From assembly GCF_002835465.1 (NCBI RefSeq), contig NZ_PIZM01000016.1:1-46182 (forward strand): a DNA stretch of 46,182 nucleotides, in the 5' to 3' direction. A program made the translations under genes and the position numbers. The DNA is from Psychromonas sp. psych-6C06 (GTDB lineage: Bacteria; Pseudomonadota; Gammaproteobacteria; Enterobacterales; Psychromonadaceae). Of the stretch, positions 7,109 through 15,943 are shown piece by piece; position 1 is the stretch's first letter, and the number at the start of each line of letters is the position of its first letter. The notes below the pieces were generated by a model that was given only the letters and a program-made list of their open reading frames with translations, searched no databases and was not told where the DNA came from.

Positions 7109-8092
7109 TTATTTATTAATATCAACGACCACACGACCGCGTACTTTACCTGCAATTAAGTCTTCTGCAACATCAACTGCTTCTGTAAGGCTAATTTCAG
7201 TGCAAATATCATCAAATACGTGCGCATCTAAAATCTCACCTAGACGTTGCCAAGCTTCAATGCGATCGCGAGTTGGACGCATTACGCTATCAACACCCGC
7301 TAAGGTTACACCACGCAAAATAAATGGTGCAACGCTTGCTGGTAAATCCATGCCTTGCGCTAAACCACAAGCAGCCACTGTGCCACCATATTGTGTACTT
7401 GCACAAACATTAGCAAGTGTATGGCTACCAACGGTATCCACGGCACCAGCCCAACGCTCTTTAGCAAGTGGACGACCTGGTTCAGAGAATGTTGCGCGAT
7501 CGATAATCTCTGACGCACCTAATTTTTTAAGGTATTCTGTTTCTTCAATACGACCAGTCGATGCGACAACTTTGTAACCTAATTTTGCAAGAATCGAGAT
7601 TGCAAAACTACCAACCCCACCATTTGCGCCAGTAACAAGAATTTCACCCTTTTCTGGTGTGACGCCATTTTTCTCTAGTGTGATAACACATAACATTGCA
7701 GTGTAACCGGCTGTACCAATAGACATTGCTTGGCGAGGTGTAAATGCAGTTGGTAACTGAATTAACCAGTCACTTTTAAGGCGTGCTTTTTGTGCAAGAC
7801 CGCCACAATGTTTTTCTCCAACACCAAATCCATTTAATAAAACCGTATCACCGACGCTGAATTTATCACTGTCACTTTGCTCAACAACGCCGACTAAATC
7901 GATACCGGGTACCATTGGAAAACTACGTACTACAGGGCCTTTTCCGGTGATTGCTAATGCATCTTTATAGTTCAGTGTGCTGTGCGATACTTTGATAGTC
8001 ACATCGCCTTCAGGCAATACGCTTTCATCAATCTCTTTGACTGCTGCGCGGTAACCTTGGTCATCTTTTTCGATTAAAATACCTTGAAACAT
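7109..8092 (-). CDS. acuI: acrylyl-CoA reductase AcuI/YhdH (MDR family)
   Basis: 327 residues, matching the family. It is a zinc-free medium-chain dehydrogenase/reductase with a GroES-like N-terminal half (NYKDALAITGKGPVV, GIDLVG) and a Rossmann half whose NADPH motif is GANGGVGSFA. AcuI reduces toxic acryloyl-CoA to propionyl-CoA; in marine bacteria this handles acrylate from DMSP breakdown. No DMSP lyase (ddd) gene is in the window, so protection against acrylate and other reactive compounds is the safer inference. The TetR regulator directly upstream on the same strand, and the TAGAC-type operator 16 bases before the start, point to electrophile-inducible expression. AGAGGAAG upstream is a strong ribosome-binding site. 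Confidence 0.9.
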   Translation of the reverse strand: MFQGILIEKDDQGYRAAVKEIDESVLPEGDVTIKVSHSTLNYKDALAITGKGPVVRSFPMVPGIDLVGVVEQSDSDKFSVGDTVLLNGFGVGEKHCGGLAQKARLKSDWLIQLPTAFTPRQAMSIGTAGYTAMLCVITLEKNGVTPEKGEILVTGANGGVGSFAISILAKLGYKVVASTGRIEETEYLKKLGASEIIDRATFSEPGRPLAKERWAGAVDTVGSHTLANVCASTQYGGTVAACGLAQGMDLPASVAPFILRGVTLAGVDSVMRPTRDRIEAWQRLGEILDAHVFDDICTEISLTEAVDVAEDLIAGKVRGRVVVDINK

Positions 8093-8107
8093 GTTGTCTT
8101 CCTCTTT

Positions 8108-8122
8108 TAGACTGATCGTCTA
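8108..8122. promoter_or_regulatory. TetR-family operator before acuI
   Basis: Palindrome TAGACTGATCGTCTA in the 61-base gap between the regulator and acuI. It differs by one base from the site at 8797-8811. The TAGAC-N5-GTCTA form resembles the NemR box of E. coli. Confidence 0.75.
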
Positions 8123-8153
8123 CAAATAAAGTAAAAAAATTTAGTCGTGGTTT

Positions 8154-8786
8154 TTATTTTGGTAATCCGTTGATAAATGTATTGAAATAATTATCAAGCG
8201 GTGTGTTATTTTGTACTAGTCGAGCTCGACTCACTGCGCCTTCCCAACCTATCCAGAAACATTCTGCGAGTAAATCACAATCTGCATCGCTAGATAACTC
8301 TCCGTTGGTTTGCGCTTCTTTTAAGCAATTTGCAACACGTTCTTGCCAAGAGCCAAAAATATCAATCAATATAGGTCTAAAGCTTTCAGGTAATAGGTCA
8401 ACCTCTTGCCCGAGGTTACCGACTAAGCAGCCTCGTTTGAATTGAAAACGTGCCATTCCTATTTTAGCGCTCTCTAAATAATTTCTCATTCGCGCTAAAG
8501 GGGCTGAGCTTTGATCCAGCAAACAAGTATCTAGCTTTTTAGCAAAGTAGGTGGCATAGCTATGAATTACCGCTAAACCAAACGCTTCTTTATTAGCAAA
8601 GTAATGATAAAAAGAGCCTTTTGGCACACCAACCTTTTTCAATATCTGATCAATCCCCGACGAGGCAAAGCCATTTTCAGTTAATTGTTCAAGGCCACTA
8701 CGTATCAGTGCAGCTTTGGTATCAATATTATCTCGCGCTATTTTAGGCGGACGACCGCGTCGCGGTTTAGCTTCTGTTAAATTCAT
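8154..8786 (-). CDS. TetR-family regulator, NemR/AcuR type
   Basis: A TetR protein of about 210 residues. The helix-turn-helix carries GIDQILKKVGVPKGSFYHYF, shared with NemR and AcuR. The ligand domain has a Cys in RGCLVGNLGQEV, at the position of the redox-sensitive Cys106 of NemR (SGCLTVKL). It probably represses itself and acuI and is released by electrophiles or acrylate. The frame is open up to a Met at 8822, but I place the start at the ATG at 8786. The upstream Met has no ribosome-binding site, and the operator at 8797-8811 would then lie inside the gene instead of just before it. The ribosome-binding site at 8786 is itself weak (AAAAAG). Confidence 0.88.
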   Translation of the reverse strand: MNLTEAKPRRGRPPKIARDNIDTKAALIRSGLEQLTENGFASSGIDQILKKVGVPKGSFYHYFANKEAFGLAVIHSYATYFAKKLDTCLLDQSSAPLARMRNYLESAKIGMARFQFKRGCLVGNLGQEVDLLPESFRPILIDIFGSWQERVANCLKEAQTNGELSSDADCDLLAECFWIGWEGAVSRARLVQNNTPLDNYFNTFINGLPK

Positions 8787-8796
8787 CTTTTTATAA

Positions 8797-8811
8797 TAGA
8801 CCGATCGTCTA
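8797..8811. promoter_or_regulatory. TetR-family operator before the regulator gene
   Basis: TAGACCGATCGTCTA is palindromic apart from its centre and extends to ATAGAC...GTCTAT at 8796-8812. It lies ten bases upstream of the preferred start of the regulator gene, which suggests autorepression. Confidence 0.75.
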
Positions 8812-8862
8812 TTTAAATGCAACTGAAAAATTCATATTACTTTATTGGCGTTTGAAATTTGT

Positions 8863-10470
8863 TTATTTCAGTTTGAATAAACTCACTTGTTCGTTAAGCT
8901 CTTGTGCGAGTGTTTGTAGATCGACACTGATAGATTTACTTTCGATAGCATCTTGTAAAGATTTTTCTGCGCTATTCGCTATCTCTTCTACATTACGGCT
9001 AATCTCTTCTGAAGCGTTATTCTGCTCTTCTGTCGAAGAAGCTATCTGCATACTTAGTTGATTGATCTGCTGCATCTGCTCGGTAATGTTATGCAATGTG
9101 CCGGTGACTTGTTCTACCTGTTGTGCGCGTGATTCTGCATCCTGCGAGGAACGGTTCATTACTTCAACCGTCTGTTTGGCTTCATTTTGTAAACGTTCAA
9201 TGGTCTTTTTAATTTGTAGTGTGGTTTGTTGAGTATTATTCGCTAAGCTACGCACTTCGTCTGCAACCACTGCAAACCCACGACCACTCTCACCAGCTCT
9301 TGCAGCTTCAATGGCTGCGTTAAGCGCGAGTAAATTGGTTTGATCTGCGATATTACTGATAACTTCCAGTATTTTTCCCACTTCTTCGGTTTGTATTTGT
9401 AAGTTACTGACTTTACCTGAGGCATTACTGACTTCACTAGCCAGTTGATTGATATTTTGTTGCGTAGTCTGTGCAATTTGCATCCCCTCATTGGCTTGTT
9501 GGTTGCCTGAGTTAGAATACTCGGCGGCGTTACCAGAAGTATCTTTTACTTGCTCAGAAGACTCTTTCAATTGATGTACTGAATTGGCAACAGATTGGGT
9601 AGATATTTTTTGTTGCTGAATTGCTTGTTCACTCGTTTGCGCTGATTGAAGGAGTTTATCCGCAGCTTGATTTAAGACGACTGATGTATGAGTTACTTGT
9701 CGCATATTATCTAAAAAACGGTCTAGCATAACGTTAAAGTTATGGCTCAAATTGCCCAGTTCATCATCACTTTTATCATGAATACGTAATGTTAAATCAT
9801 TGCTGTTATGGATATTGTGCATCACTCCACCAAGTAAACTCAAGCGCTTGAAAAAAAGGTGCTTTATAAGTAATGCAAGGCTGAGAAAAGCGATAATAAA
9901 AATGCTACTAAGTAGAAAACCATTAAACCAACTATTTTTACTGATCGCTTGGTCTGAATCATTTAAGGAATAACTTAGTTTAATAACCCCTAATACTTCA
10001 CCTGGTTGGCTCATGTGGCAGGTTAAACAATTAGTGCCGTTATAATCTTCGCTACCAATAATTGGTTTTAAGTAGGTTAACACTCGTTTTTGACCATCAT
10101 GGCTGATGGTCATGCTTTCTGTTCCTTGTAACGCAGCGCGCTCTGCATCGTTTTCTGCTTGGTTATTTTCACTACCTGCACCAAATAGTTGTATCACTTG
10201 TTCGCTACGGATTATTTTAGCTGCTTCGATATTTTTTTCATTACGAATTTTATCTTCTAAAATAGATTTGCTGCCCATCATACCCGTCAGCATTAAAGTA
10301 TTGATCGAGTCAAAATAGTTACCTGCTATCAATTTTAGATTGCTTTCAATCGTTTCTTCAACCAACTTATTCTGTTGGTTGTAGTTACTCATTAAGCTTA
10401 TTGTAAGTATTAATAGGCCAATGATTAAAAGCAGTAAATTGAGTTTCTTTTGCAACGAAAAAGGCAACAT
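8863..10470 (-). CDS. methyl-accepting chemotaxis protein with periplasmic c-type heme motif
   Basis: Membrane chemoreceptor of 535 residues. TM1 is at about 10-27 and TM2 at about 183-205, with a HAMP domain after TM2. The cytoplasmic coiled-coil signalling domain has the conserved tip ([18 protein letters not shown]). Its sensor domain of about 150 residues contains CLTCH (about 148-152) just before the second membrane segment, followed by [13 protein letters not shown]. This is the covalent heme site arrangement of DUF3365/Tll0287-like sensors, so redox state, oxygen or NO are plausible signals. The open frame begins at 10521, but the ATG at 10470 has AAGGA at ideal spacing and gives a normal N-terminus before TM1. 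No che or fla genes are adjacent; the receptor stands alone. Confidence 0.9.
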   Translation of the reverse strand: MLPFSLQKKLNLLLLIIGLLILTISLMSNYNQQNKLVEETIESNLKLIAGNYFDSINTLMLTGMMGSKSILEDKIRNEKNIEAAKIIRSEQVIQLFGAGSENNQAENDAERAALQGTESMTISHDGQKRVLTYLKPIIGSEDYNGTNCLTCHMSQPGEVLGVIKLSYSLNDSDQAISKNSWFNGFLLSSIFIIAFLSLALLIKHLFFKRLSLLGGVMHNIHNSNDLTLRIHDKSDDELGNLSHNFNVMLDRFLDNMRQVTHTSVVLNQAADKLLQSAQTSEQAIQQQKISTQSVANSVHQLKESSEQVKDTSGNAAEYSNSGNQQANEGMQIAQTTQQNINQLASEVSNASGKVSNLQIQTEEVGKILEVISNIADQTNLLALNAAIEAARAGESGRGFAVVADEVRSLANNTQQTTLQIKKTIERLQNEAKQTVEVMNRSSQDAESRAQQVEQVTGTLHNITEQMQQINQLSMQIASSTEEQNNASEEISRNVEEIANSAEKSLQDAIESKSISVDLQTLAQELNEQVSLFKLK

Positions 10471-10788
10471 ATTATTCCTTGATTTTACAACATGAATTAT
10501 AACTCTAGTTAGAAACATCAATTATTCAAAATTGAGACGATTAATTTTTAATTAACGATAGGTAGTTCAAAAAATAGGGGGTGCCAAATTGAGGGGGAAA
10601 ATTAGTCTATTTTCAGTTTTTACTCTAACGGATAGCTCTAATAAAATACGTTAAATTTTATTGTGTGATACGTTATCGTTAATAGTGAGCCCGCATTTAT
10701 TTTATCCAATAACATCTTTAATTTTCATAAAAGCTAGCGTGTGTTGGGCGTTTTTTCTTCGCCTTTAGAGTTTAATAAAGTGGCTATT

Positions 10789-11463
10789 CTAATAGGGCTT
10801 ATTTTGTCGACGTTGATTATAGCGAGCATAAACTATCGCAAGTAATAAACACCCGCTAGCAGGTATGAATAAGGCATTAAAAAGAAGTAGTTGGTAAAGG
10901 TAGGAGCCTAAGCTCGCTCCTATAATAAAGCCACCAATAATCACTGAAAATAGTAATAACTTGCGTTTATCAAGTACTTTTCCACGTGCCCGAGCACCAA
11001 GCATGATGCCTAAATCAGTAAAGATACCTGTTAGGTGGGTAGTACGTACAATTGCCCCACTGTATGAAGTTGCCATTGCATTTTGTAAACCACAGGCTGC
11101 CGAGATAATATATTGCCCATACAAGGAGCCCTGTGTTAATAAATATATAGATAGGAATAATAATATCGCTTCAAGTAAAAGCGCCGTATCGTAATGACGA
11201 CCTAGTTGTAGGTTATTGTTATGCAGTAAAAAGCCAGATAGCGCGGAGCCAATAAAAAAGCTAAATAGCACTAATACAAGATGTAACACGTCACTGAAAG
11301 AGGCGGTAATAAGGCCTATTCCTACCAGTGTTGCTGTTCCGGATAGATGAGAAACTGCTTGATGTGCAAAAGCTAATAAACCGGTAGCGTTCACGTAGCC
11401 TGCTATAAATGCAAGAATAAAAGCGCCATATTCTATCCAGCGGGGTAAGCGTGACAAGGTCAA
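10789..11463 (-). CDS. DUF1275 (YoaK-like) membrane protein
   Basis: A 224-residue protein with six or seven hydrophobic segments. It has typical DUF1275 features: GYVNATGLLAF near the N-terminus, SHLSGTA, and the central AACGLQNAMATSYSGAIVRTTHLTGIFTDLG block. The family is widespread in inner membranes and its function is not established; transport is usually assumed. The start codon is TTG at 11463, preceded by AAAAGG with four to five bases spacing. The 318 bases between it and the chemoreceptor gene downstream hold no gene that I can support. Confidence 0.88.
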   Translation of the reverse strand: MTLSRLPRWIEYGAFILAFIAGYVNATGLLAFAHQAVSHLSGTATLVGIGLITASFSDVLHLVLVLFSFFIGSALSGFLLHNNNLQLGRHYDTALLLEAILLFLSIYLLTQGSLYGQYIISAACGLQNAMATSYSGAIVRTTHLTGIFTDLGIMLGARARGKVLDKRKLLLFSVIIGGFIIGASLGSYLYQLLLFNALFIPASGCLLLAIVYARYNQRRQNKPY

Positions 11464-11781
11464 TTTTCCTTTTTGTTATAGGTAATGGCGTTATTATAGG
11501 GAAACTGTGTGTTTAACTGTTTCTAGCTAAACACTATTATTCTTTTGTATTCCTATAAACTGACACGCATGCGTCCAATTGGTAAAGTTGTGCTGATATT
11601 TATACCATACCTAGTGAATAGCGGATCTACTATACTGCCTAAAATAACTTATTTCTTCGTTAAAATTTTCGTAAAAGGGAACAACCGCTTAGGTAATATT
11701 TCGCCTTGAGCTAAGTTATTTTTTCTGGGTAAACCTTAGAGCACATGCTTAATTATATTAGCTTATTTAAAATCGGTAATT
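11464..11781. repeat. intergenic region with long inverted-repeat element
   Basis: 318 bases between divergent genes. Within it, AAAATAACTTA (11641-11651) and TAAGTTATTTT (11712-11722) form an 11-bp perfect inverted repeat around 60 bases that include CTTCGTTAAAA and TCGCCTTGAG. This looks like a small dispersed extragenic or MITE-like repeat of marine gammaproteobacteria. I cannot confirm other copies from this window. Promoters for both flanking genes must also lie here. Confidence 0.4.
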
Positions 11782-12774
11782 ATGATAAATAAAATTAAAA
11801 AAGAGTGGTTCTTAGTTTCTATGCTGGTGGCTATTTTACTCGCCACAGTTACCGCTGATATTGGGCGAAGCGGTGGTGTGATCCACCTTGATAAAGTCAC
11901 AGGTATTGGGGTTGCTATTGTCTTTTTTCTACATGGATTAGGGCTTTCACCTGCATCGATTAAAGCGGGAATAAGTAATTGGCGATTGCATCTCTATATC
12001 CAAGTAGCGACTTTTGTTGTCTATCCATTGTTGTGGGTTGTGTTCGGGGATCTTTTCTTAACTTATATGCCGGCAGCGTTAGCCTTTGGTTTTTGTTATT
12101 TATTTGTTTTACCTAGTACAATTTCATCCTCTGTCGCAATGACCAGTGTTGCTAAGGGGAATGTTCCCGGGGCTATTTTTAATGCTTCTTTATCGAGTAT
12201 TATCGGTGTTTTCATTACCCCATTCCTGATTCAACTATTTATGGGACTTGAAGGTGCTAAATTAGATTTATTAGAAGCAGTTATATCGATAGGACAACTA
12301 CTATTGTTGCCGATGATCATTGGTCAGCTACTAAGGCCTTGGTTATTAAGAATAGTGACGCGGCATAAATCAGTGGTTAACAAAGTGGACAAATATGTCA
12401 TTCTACTGATTATTTATAATGCCTTTTGTGATTCTGTCGCAGATGGTATTTGGCAGGCTTTTTCAGTACAAATGTTACTGATCTGCATACTAATATGTAG
12501 CCTCGTTTTATTGTTTATGGTTCACTTTTTACAGTGGAGTGCGCAACGTTTTCGGTTTAGTTTAGAAGATGAAGCTGCAGCGGTCTTTTGCGGTACCAAA
12601 AAAACATTAGCCGCTGGAATTCCAATGGCCACGGTGATTTTTGGTGCAGATCCTAACTTAGGTATGATTTTATTACCGATTATGCTCTACCATCCAGTGC
12701 AAATTTTTTATTGTGCAATGCTAGCCAGTCGTTATGCAAAACAACATGATAGGTTGCCTAGTGAGAACTGTTGA
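11782..12774 (+). CDS. bile acid:sodium symporter-family protein (YfeH-like)
   Basis: 330 residues with about nine or ten membrane segments. It resembles E. coli YfeH and the SBF-like (DUF4137) branch of the bile-acid/arsenite (BART) superfamily: FFLHGLGLSP in helix 2, VLPSTISSSVAMTSVAKGN in the middle, and FCGTKKTLAAGIPMA near the C-terminus. It sits in the inner membrane, and the substrate is unknown; bile acids are unlikely for a marine bacterium. It is a single gene divergent from the DUF1275 gene. The ATG start has only a weak ribosome-binding site. Confidence 0.88.
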   Translation: MINKIKKEWFLVSMLVAILLATVTADIGRSGGVIHLDKVTGIGVAIVFFLHGLGLSPASIKAGISNWRLHLYIQVATFVVYPLLWVVFGDLFLTYMPAALAFGFCYLFVLPSTISSSVAMTSVAKGNVPGAIFNASLSSIIGVFITPFLIQLFMGLEGAKLDLLEAVISIGQLLLLPMIIGQLLRPWLLRIVTRHKSVVNKVDKYVILLIIYNAFCDSVADGIWQAFSVQMLLICILICSLVLLFMVHFLQWSAQRFRFSLEDEAAAVFCGTKKTLAAGIPMATVIFGADPNLGMILLPIMLYHPVQIFYCAMLASRYAKQHDRLPSENC

Positions 12775-12885
12775 TTACAAAAAATTATCATAATAAAAAC
12801 AATTGATAATTTCATTCTGCTAATAGCGAATTGTATAGTGAGCTTATTCAGATTATCCCTTTAGTAATTAATAAGGTCGCAGACA

Positions 12886-13980
12886 ATGACAGACTCACTC
12901 TTTCAACCATTACAACTCGGCATATTAAAATTAAAAAATCGCATTGTGATGCCACCAATGACCCGTTCTCGCGCAACGCAACCGGGTAATGAAGCCAATG
13001 AGATGATGGCAACCTATTATGCACAACGCGCATCAGCAGGGCTGATTATTGCCGAAGGCACGCAAATATCAGCATTAGGCCAAGGTTATGCTTGGACACC
13101 GGGCATTTACACTGAATCGCAAATTGCGGGGTGGAAAAAAACAACCAATGCCGTACATCAAAAAGGCGGTGTTATTTTTGCACAGCTTTGGCATGTTGGT
13201 CGTGTGACACACCCTGATAATATTGCTGGCGAACAGCCTATCTCATCTTCTGCAATCAAAGCAGAAAATGTGCAAGTCTTTGTTGATAATGGCAAGCAAG
13301 AGCCCGGTTTTGTTGATGTCACAATGCCACGTGAAATGAGTAAAGCAGATATTAAGGCGGTTATTGAAGAGTATCGTCAAGCAGCACTAAATGCGATTGA
13401 AGCAGGGTTTGATGGTATCGAATTGCATGCTGCTAACGGGTATCTAGTCAATCAGTTTATTGATTCAGAAGCGAATAACCGTACTGATGAATATGGCGGT
13501 AGTATTGAAAATCGCTTGCGCTTCTTAGATGAAGTTGTTGGTGCAATGGTTGATGCAATTGGAGCGCATAAAGTCGGCGTTCGTCTTGCTCCTTTCACCT
13601 CTTTAAATGGTACTGTGGATGCAACACCTGTTGCAACCTATACGTCAGCAGCGACTTTATTGAATAAGCATAAGATTGTGTATTTACACATTGCAGAAGT
13701 TGATTGGGATGATGCGCCTGATACACCACTGGCATTCAAACAAGCGCTACGTGACGCGTTTAATGGCGTACTCATTTATGCAGGTCGTTACGATGCACAA
13801 AAAGGTGCACAAGCTTTGCAAGATGGTTTAGCTGATATGATAGGTTTTGGCCGTCCCTTTGTTGCTAATCCAGATTTACCACAACGCATAAAAAATGGTT
13901 ATCCCTTAGCTACTCACGATGCTAATACCTTATTTGGTGGTGGCGAAGTAGGCTTGACGGATTACCCTGAATATCAATAA
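12886..13980 (+). CDS. Old Yellow Enzyme-family alkene reductase (NemA-like)
   Basis: FMN-dependent NAD(P)H oxidoreductase of 364 residues, the usual length. It begins with the family's LFQPLQLGILKLKNRIVMPP. MTRSRA, QLWHVGR, HAANGYLVNQF (substrate-binding His and Asn) and RTDEYGGSIENR follow, then the FMN phosphate site near YAGRYDAQKG and GFGRPFVANPDL. It reduces activated C=C bonds of alpha,beta-unsaturated carbonyls, N-ethylmaleimide and similar electrophiles. Its promoter lacks the TAGAC operator seen at acuI, so membership of the same regulon is not supported. The Kef-type antiporter converges on it; both kinds of protein belong to electrophile defence in E. coli. Confidence 0.93.
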   Translation: MTDSLFQPLQLGILKLKNRIVMPPMTRSRATQPGNEANEMMATYYAQRASAGLIIAEGTQISALGQGYAWTPGIYTESQIAGWKKTTNAVHQKGGVIFAQLWHVGRVTHPDNIAGEQPISSSAIKAENVQVFVDNGKQEPGFVDVTMPREMSKADIKAVIEEYRQAALNAIEAGFDGIELHAANGYLVNQFIDSEANNRTDEYGGSIENRLRFLDEVVGAMVDAIGAHKVGVRLAPFTSLNGTVDATPVATYTSAATLLNKHKIVYLHIAEVDWDDAPDTPLAFKQALRDAFNGVLIYAGRYDAQKGAQALQDGLADMIGFGRPFVANPDLPQRIKNGYPLATHDANTLFGGGEVGLTDYPEYQ

Positions 13981-13988
13981 CAAATGCT

Positions 13989-14019
13989 AGCACCATTTTA
14001 TATGGTATAAAATGGTGCT
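13989..14019. terminator. hairpin between convergent OYE and Kef genes
   Basis: A 14-bp perfect stem (AGCACCATTTTATA / TATAAAATGGTGCT, loop TGG). T-richness on either side is modest, so termination is likely but not certain. Confidence 0.7.
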
Positions 14020-14043
14020 TTATATTTGCCTGTTTTTTTCGAT

Positions 14044-15900
14044 TTATTTATCTTGCTCACTGGTTTGTGGGCCACAATCTTCGCCAACGCAGGTTTTTAA
14101 TTTATCTTGTTGCTCTCGGTCTTTTTTCAATACCTGCTGTAAGTCTTCCATACGCTGTTTAATGGCAATACCATAGCTTTGGTCATCTCCCCATACTTTT
14201 GCTAGTTCATGCAGTGATTCATTGTCATGATCACTGAACAACTTGCCTGCTCGTATTGAATCTTGCTGACTATTTCCAAGCATAGTTAACGCTTCGATGC
14301 CTAAATTAAGCGCCGAATCAAATACTTCTCGTTTAAATGAAGTAATACCTGCATTTAGTAGTTCATAGGCATGTCGACGATCAACCGCGCGCGCAACCAG
14401 TTGTAATTGTGGGTAATGTTTTCTGGCAATGTAGGCTATCTCTAATATTTTATCGGGCTCACTTACCGCTATCACTAACAATTGTGCCTCTTCAGCACCT
14501 GCTGCCGCCAGCAGATCTCGATTAGCTGCGTCACCATAAAAGACTTTGTTGCCAAAGTGACGCAACATTTCTATTTGCCGTGGGCTATGATCAAGAATCG
14601 ACAAATGGTAACCCTGTGACGCTAATAGGCGACCAATAACCTGTCCAAAACGTCCGTAACCGGCAATAATTACACTTTTAGTGGCTTCTATCTCTTCTAT
14701 TTGATCAAAAGCCTGCTTGGGTTGGCTGAGGTTATTAAATTTTTTCTCATAAATAATCAGCATCAGTGGCGCAAGCAACATTGAAATTGTGACTACTAAA
14801 GTAGTTATTTTATTCTGCTCTGGCGTGAGGATCTGTAATGAAGAGGTAAGTGATAGTAGTACAAATGCAAATTCACCTCCTTGTGCGAGCGCTAGCGTAA
14901 ATAACAGTTTTTGATTGCCTCTTAGTTTAAAAAATAGCGCAAGAAGGTATAAAACCAATGCTTTAACTGCAATTAATGTCACTACTAGTAGAATGACTAA
15001 TGTGAATTTATCACCCAATAAAGGAAAATCTATTGACGCACCGACTGCGATAAAAAATAGCCCTAATAATAATCCTTTAAAGGGCTCTATATCGACCTCT
15101 AACTCATGTCTAAATTCACTTTCAGCTAAGACAACCCCTGCCAAAAATGTGCCTAATGCGGGAGATAGCCCAATTTTTTGCATCAATAGTGCAATGGCAA
15201 CAACTAAAAATAGCGAAGAAATAGTAAACAGTTCACGTAGGCGCGTTTCAGCGATTATGCGAAACAGTGGATTGGAGATATATTTTCCGGCCAGCACAAT
15301 GGAGACAATCACAAATAAAGCAATAAGTACTTGTCCGTAGGCGGGCAGGTGCTCTATTAAATTGTGCCCTCCGGAGCTATGAGTGATGTTATCGCTGAAC
15401 GCGAGGAGAGGTAACAGTGCAAGAATAGGAATGACTGCAATATCTTGAAATAGCAAAACGGAAAATGCATTTTGCCCTGCCTCCTGTTTTATCCAGCCTT
15501 TTTCGCTTAGTGTTTGCAATACAATCGCCGTGGATGAGAGTGCTAGCATCAGTGCAATTGCTAATGATGCTTCCCATCGAAGCTGTAACCAATAATAACC
15601 AATTAAAAAGAATATTAAGCTGGTGGTTATAACCTGCAAACCACCTAGGCCTATAATTGCATTTCTGAGTTTCCATAAACGAGAGGGTTGTAGCTCTAAC
15701 CCCACTAGGAAAAGCATCATTACTACACCAAATTCGGCGAAGTGCATCACGTCGGTTTGGTCGCCAACCAGTGCAAAAGCATAGGGGCCGATTAATATAC
15801 CTGCGAGTAAGTAACCCAGTACCGAACCGAGCCCAATTCGCTTAGCGATAGGTACAGAGATAATAGCTGCAGCTAAATAGATGACGGCAATTTCAAGCAT
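14044..15900 (-). CDS. Kef-type K+/H+ antiporter (CPA2 family)
   Basis: 618 residues, close to KefC (620). The N-terminal Na+/H+ exchanger domain (about 1-375, some 12-13 membrane segments) has GSVLGYLLAGILIGP, FLVGLELQPSRLW and ALSSTAIVLQTLSEKG. The RCK/TrkA-N domain (about 400-520) has the nucleotide motif IIAGYGRFGQVIGRLLA. The tail ends in a charged stretch with CVGEDC. E. coli KefB/KefC are gated by glutathione adducts to acidify the cell during electrophile attack; here no KefF/KefG partner gene is adjacent. I leave the symbol blank because KefB and KefC cannot be told apart. AGGAA six bases upstream supports the ATG. Confidence 0.9.
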   Translation of the reverse strand: MLEIAVIYLAAAIISVPIAKRIGLGSVLGYLLAGILIGPYAFALVGDQTDVMHFAEFGVVMMLFLVGLELQPSRLWKLRNAIIGLGGLQVITTSLIFFLIGYYWLQLRWEASLAIALMLALSSTAIVLQTLSEKGWIKQEAGQNAFSVLLFQDIAVIPILALLPLLAFSDNITHSSGGHNLIEHLPAYGQVLIALFVIVSIVLAGKYISNPLFRIIAETRLRELFTISSLFLVVAIALLMQKIGLSPALGTFLAGVVLAESEFRHELEVDIEPFKGLLLGLFFIAVGASIDFPLLGDKFTLVILLVVTLIAVKALVLYLLALFFKLRGNQKLLFTLALAQGGEFAFVLLSLTSSLQILTPEQNKITTLVVTISMLLAPLMLIIYEKKFNNLSQPKQAFDQIEEIEATKSVIIAGYGRFGQVIGRLLASQGYHLSILDHSPRQIEMLRHFGNKVFYGDAANRDLLAAAGAEEAQLLVIAVSEPDKILEIAYIARKHYPQLQLVARAVDRRHAYELLNAGITSFKREVFDSALNLGIEALTMLGNSQQDSIRAGKLFSDHDNESLHELAKVWGDDQSYGIAIKQRMEDLQQVLKKDREQQDKLKTCVGEDCGPQTSEQDK

Positions 15901-15943
15901 GTGGGTTCCTGTTCTGGGTTGCTAATTGAATTATGTTGCGGGG

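Noticed and set aside
12775-12885. NemR-type TAGAC operator before the Old Yellow Enzyme gene
   Set aside because: Searched because NemR controls nemA in E. coli, but no TAGAC/GTCTA palindrome is present in this gap.
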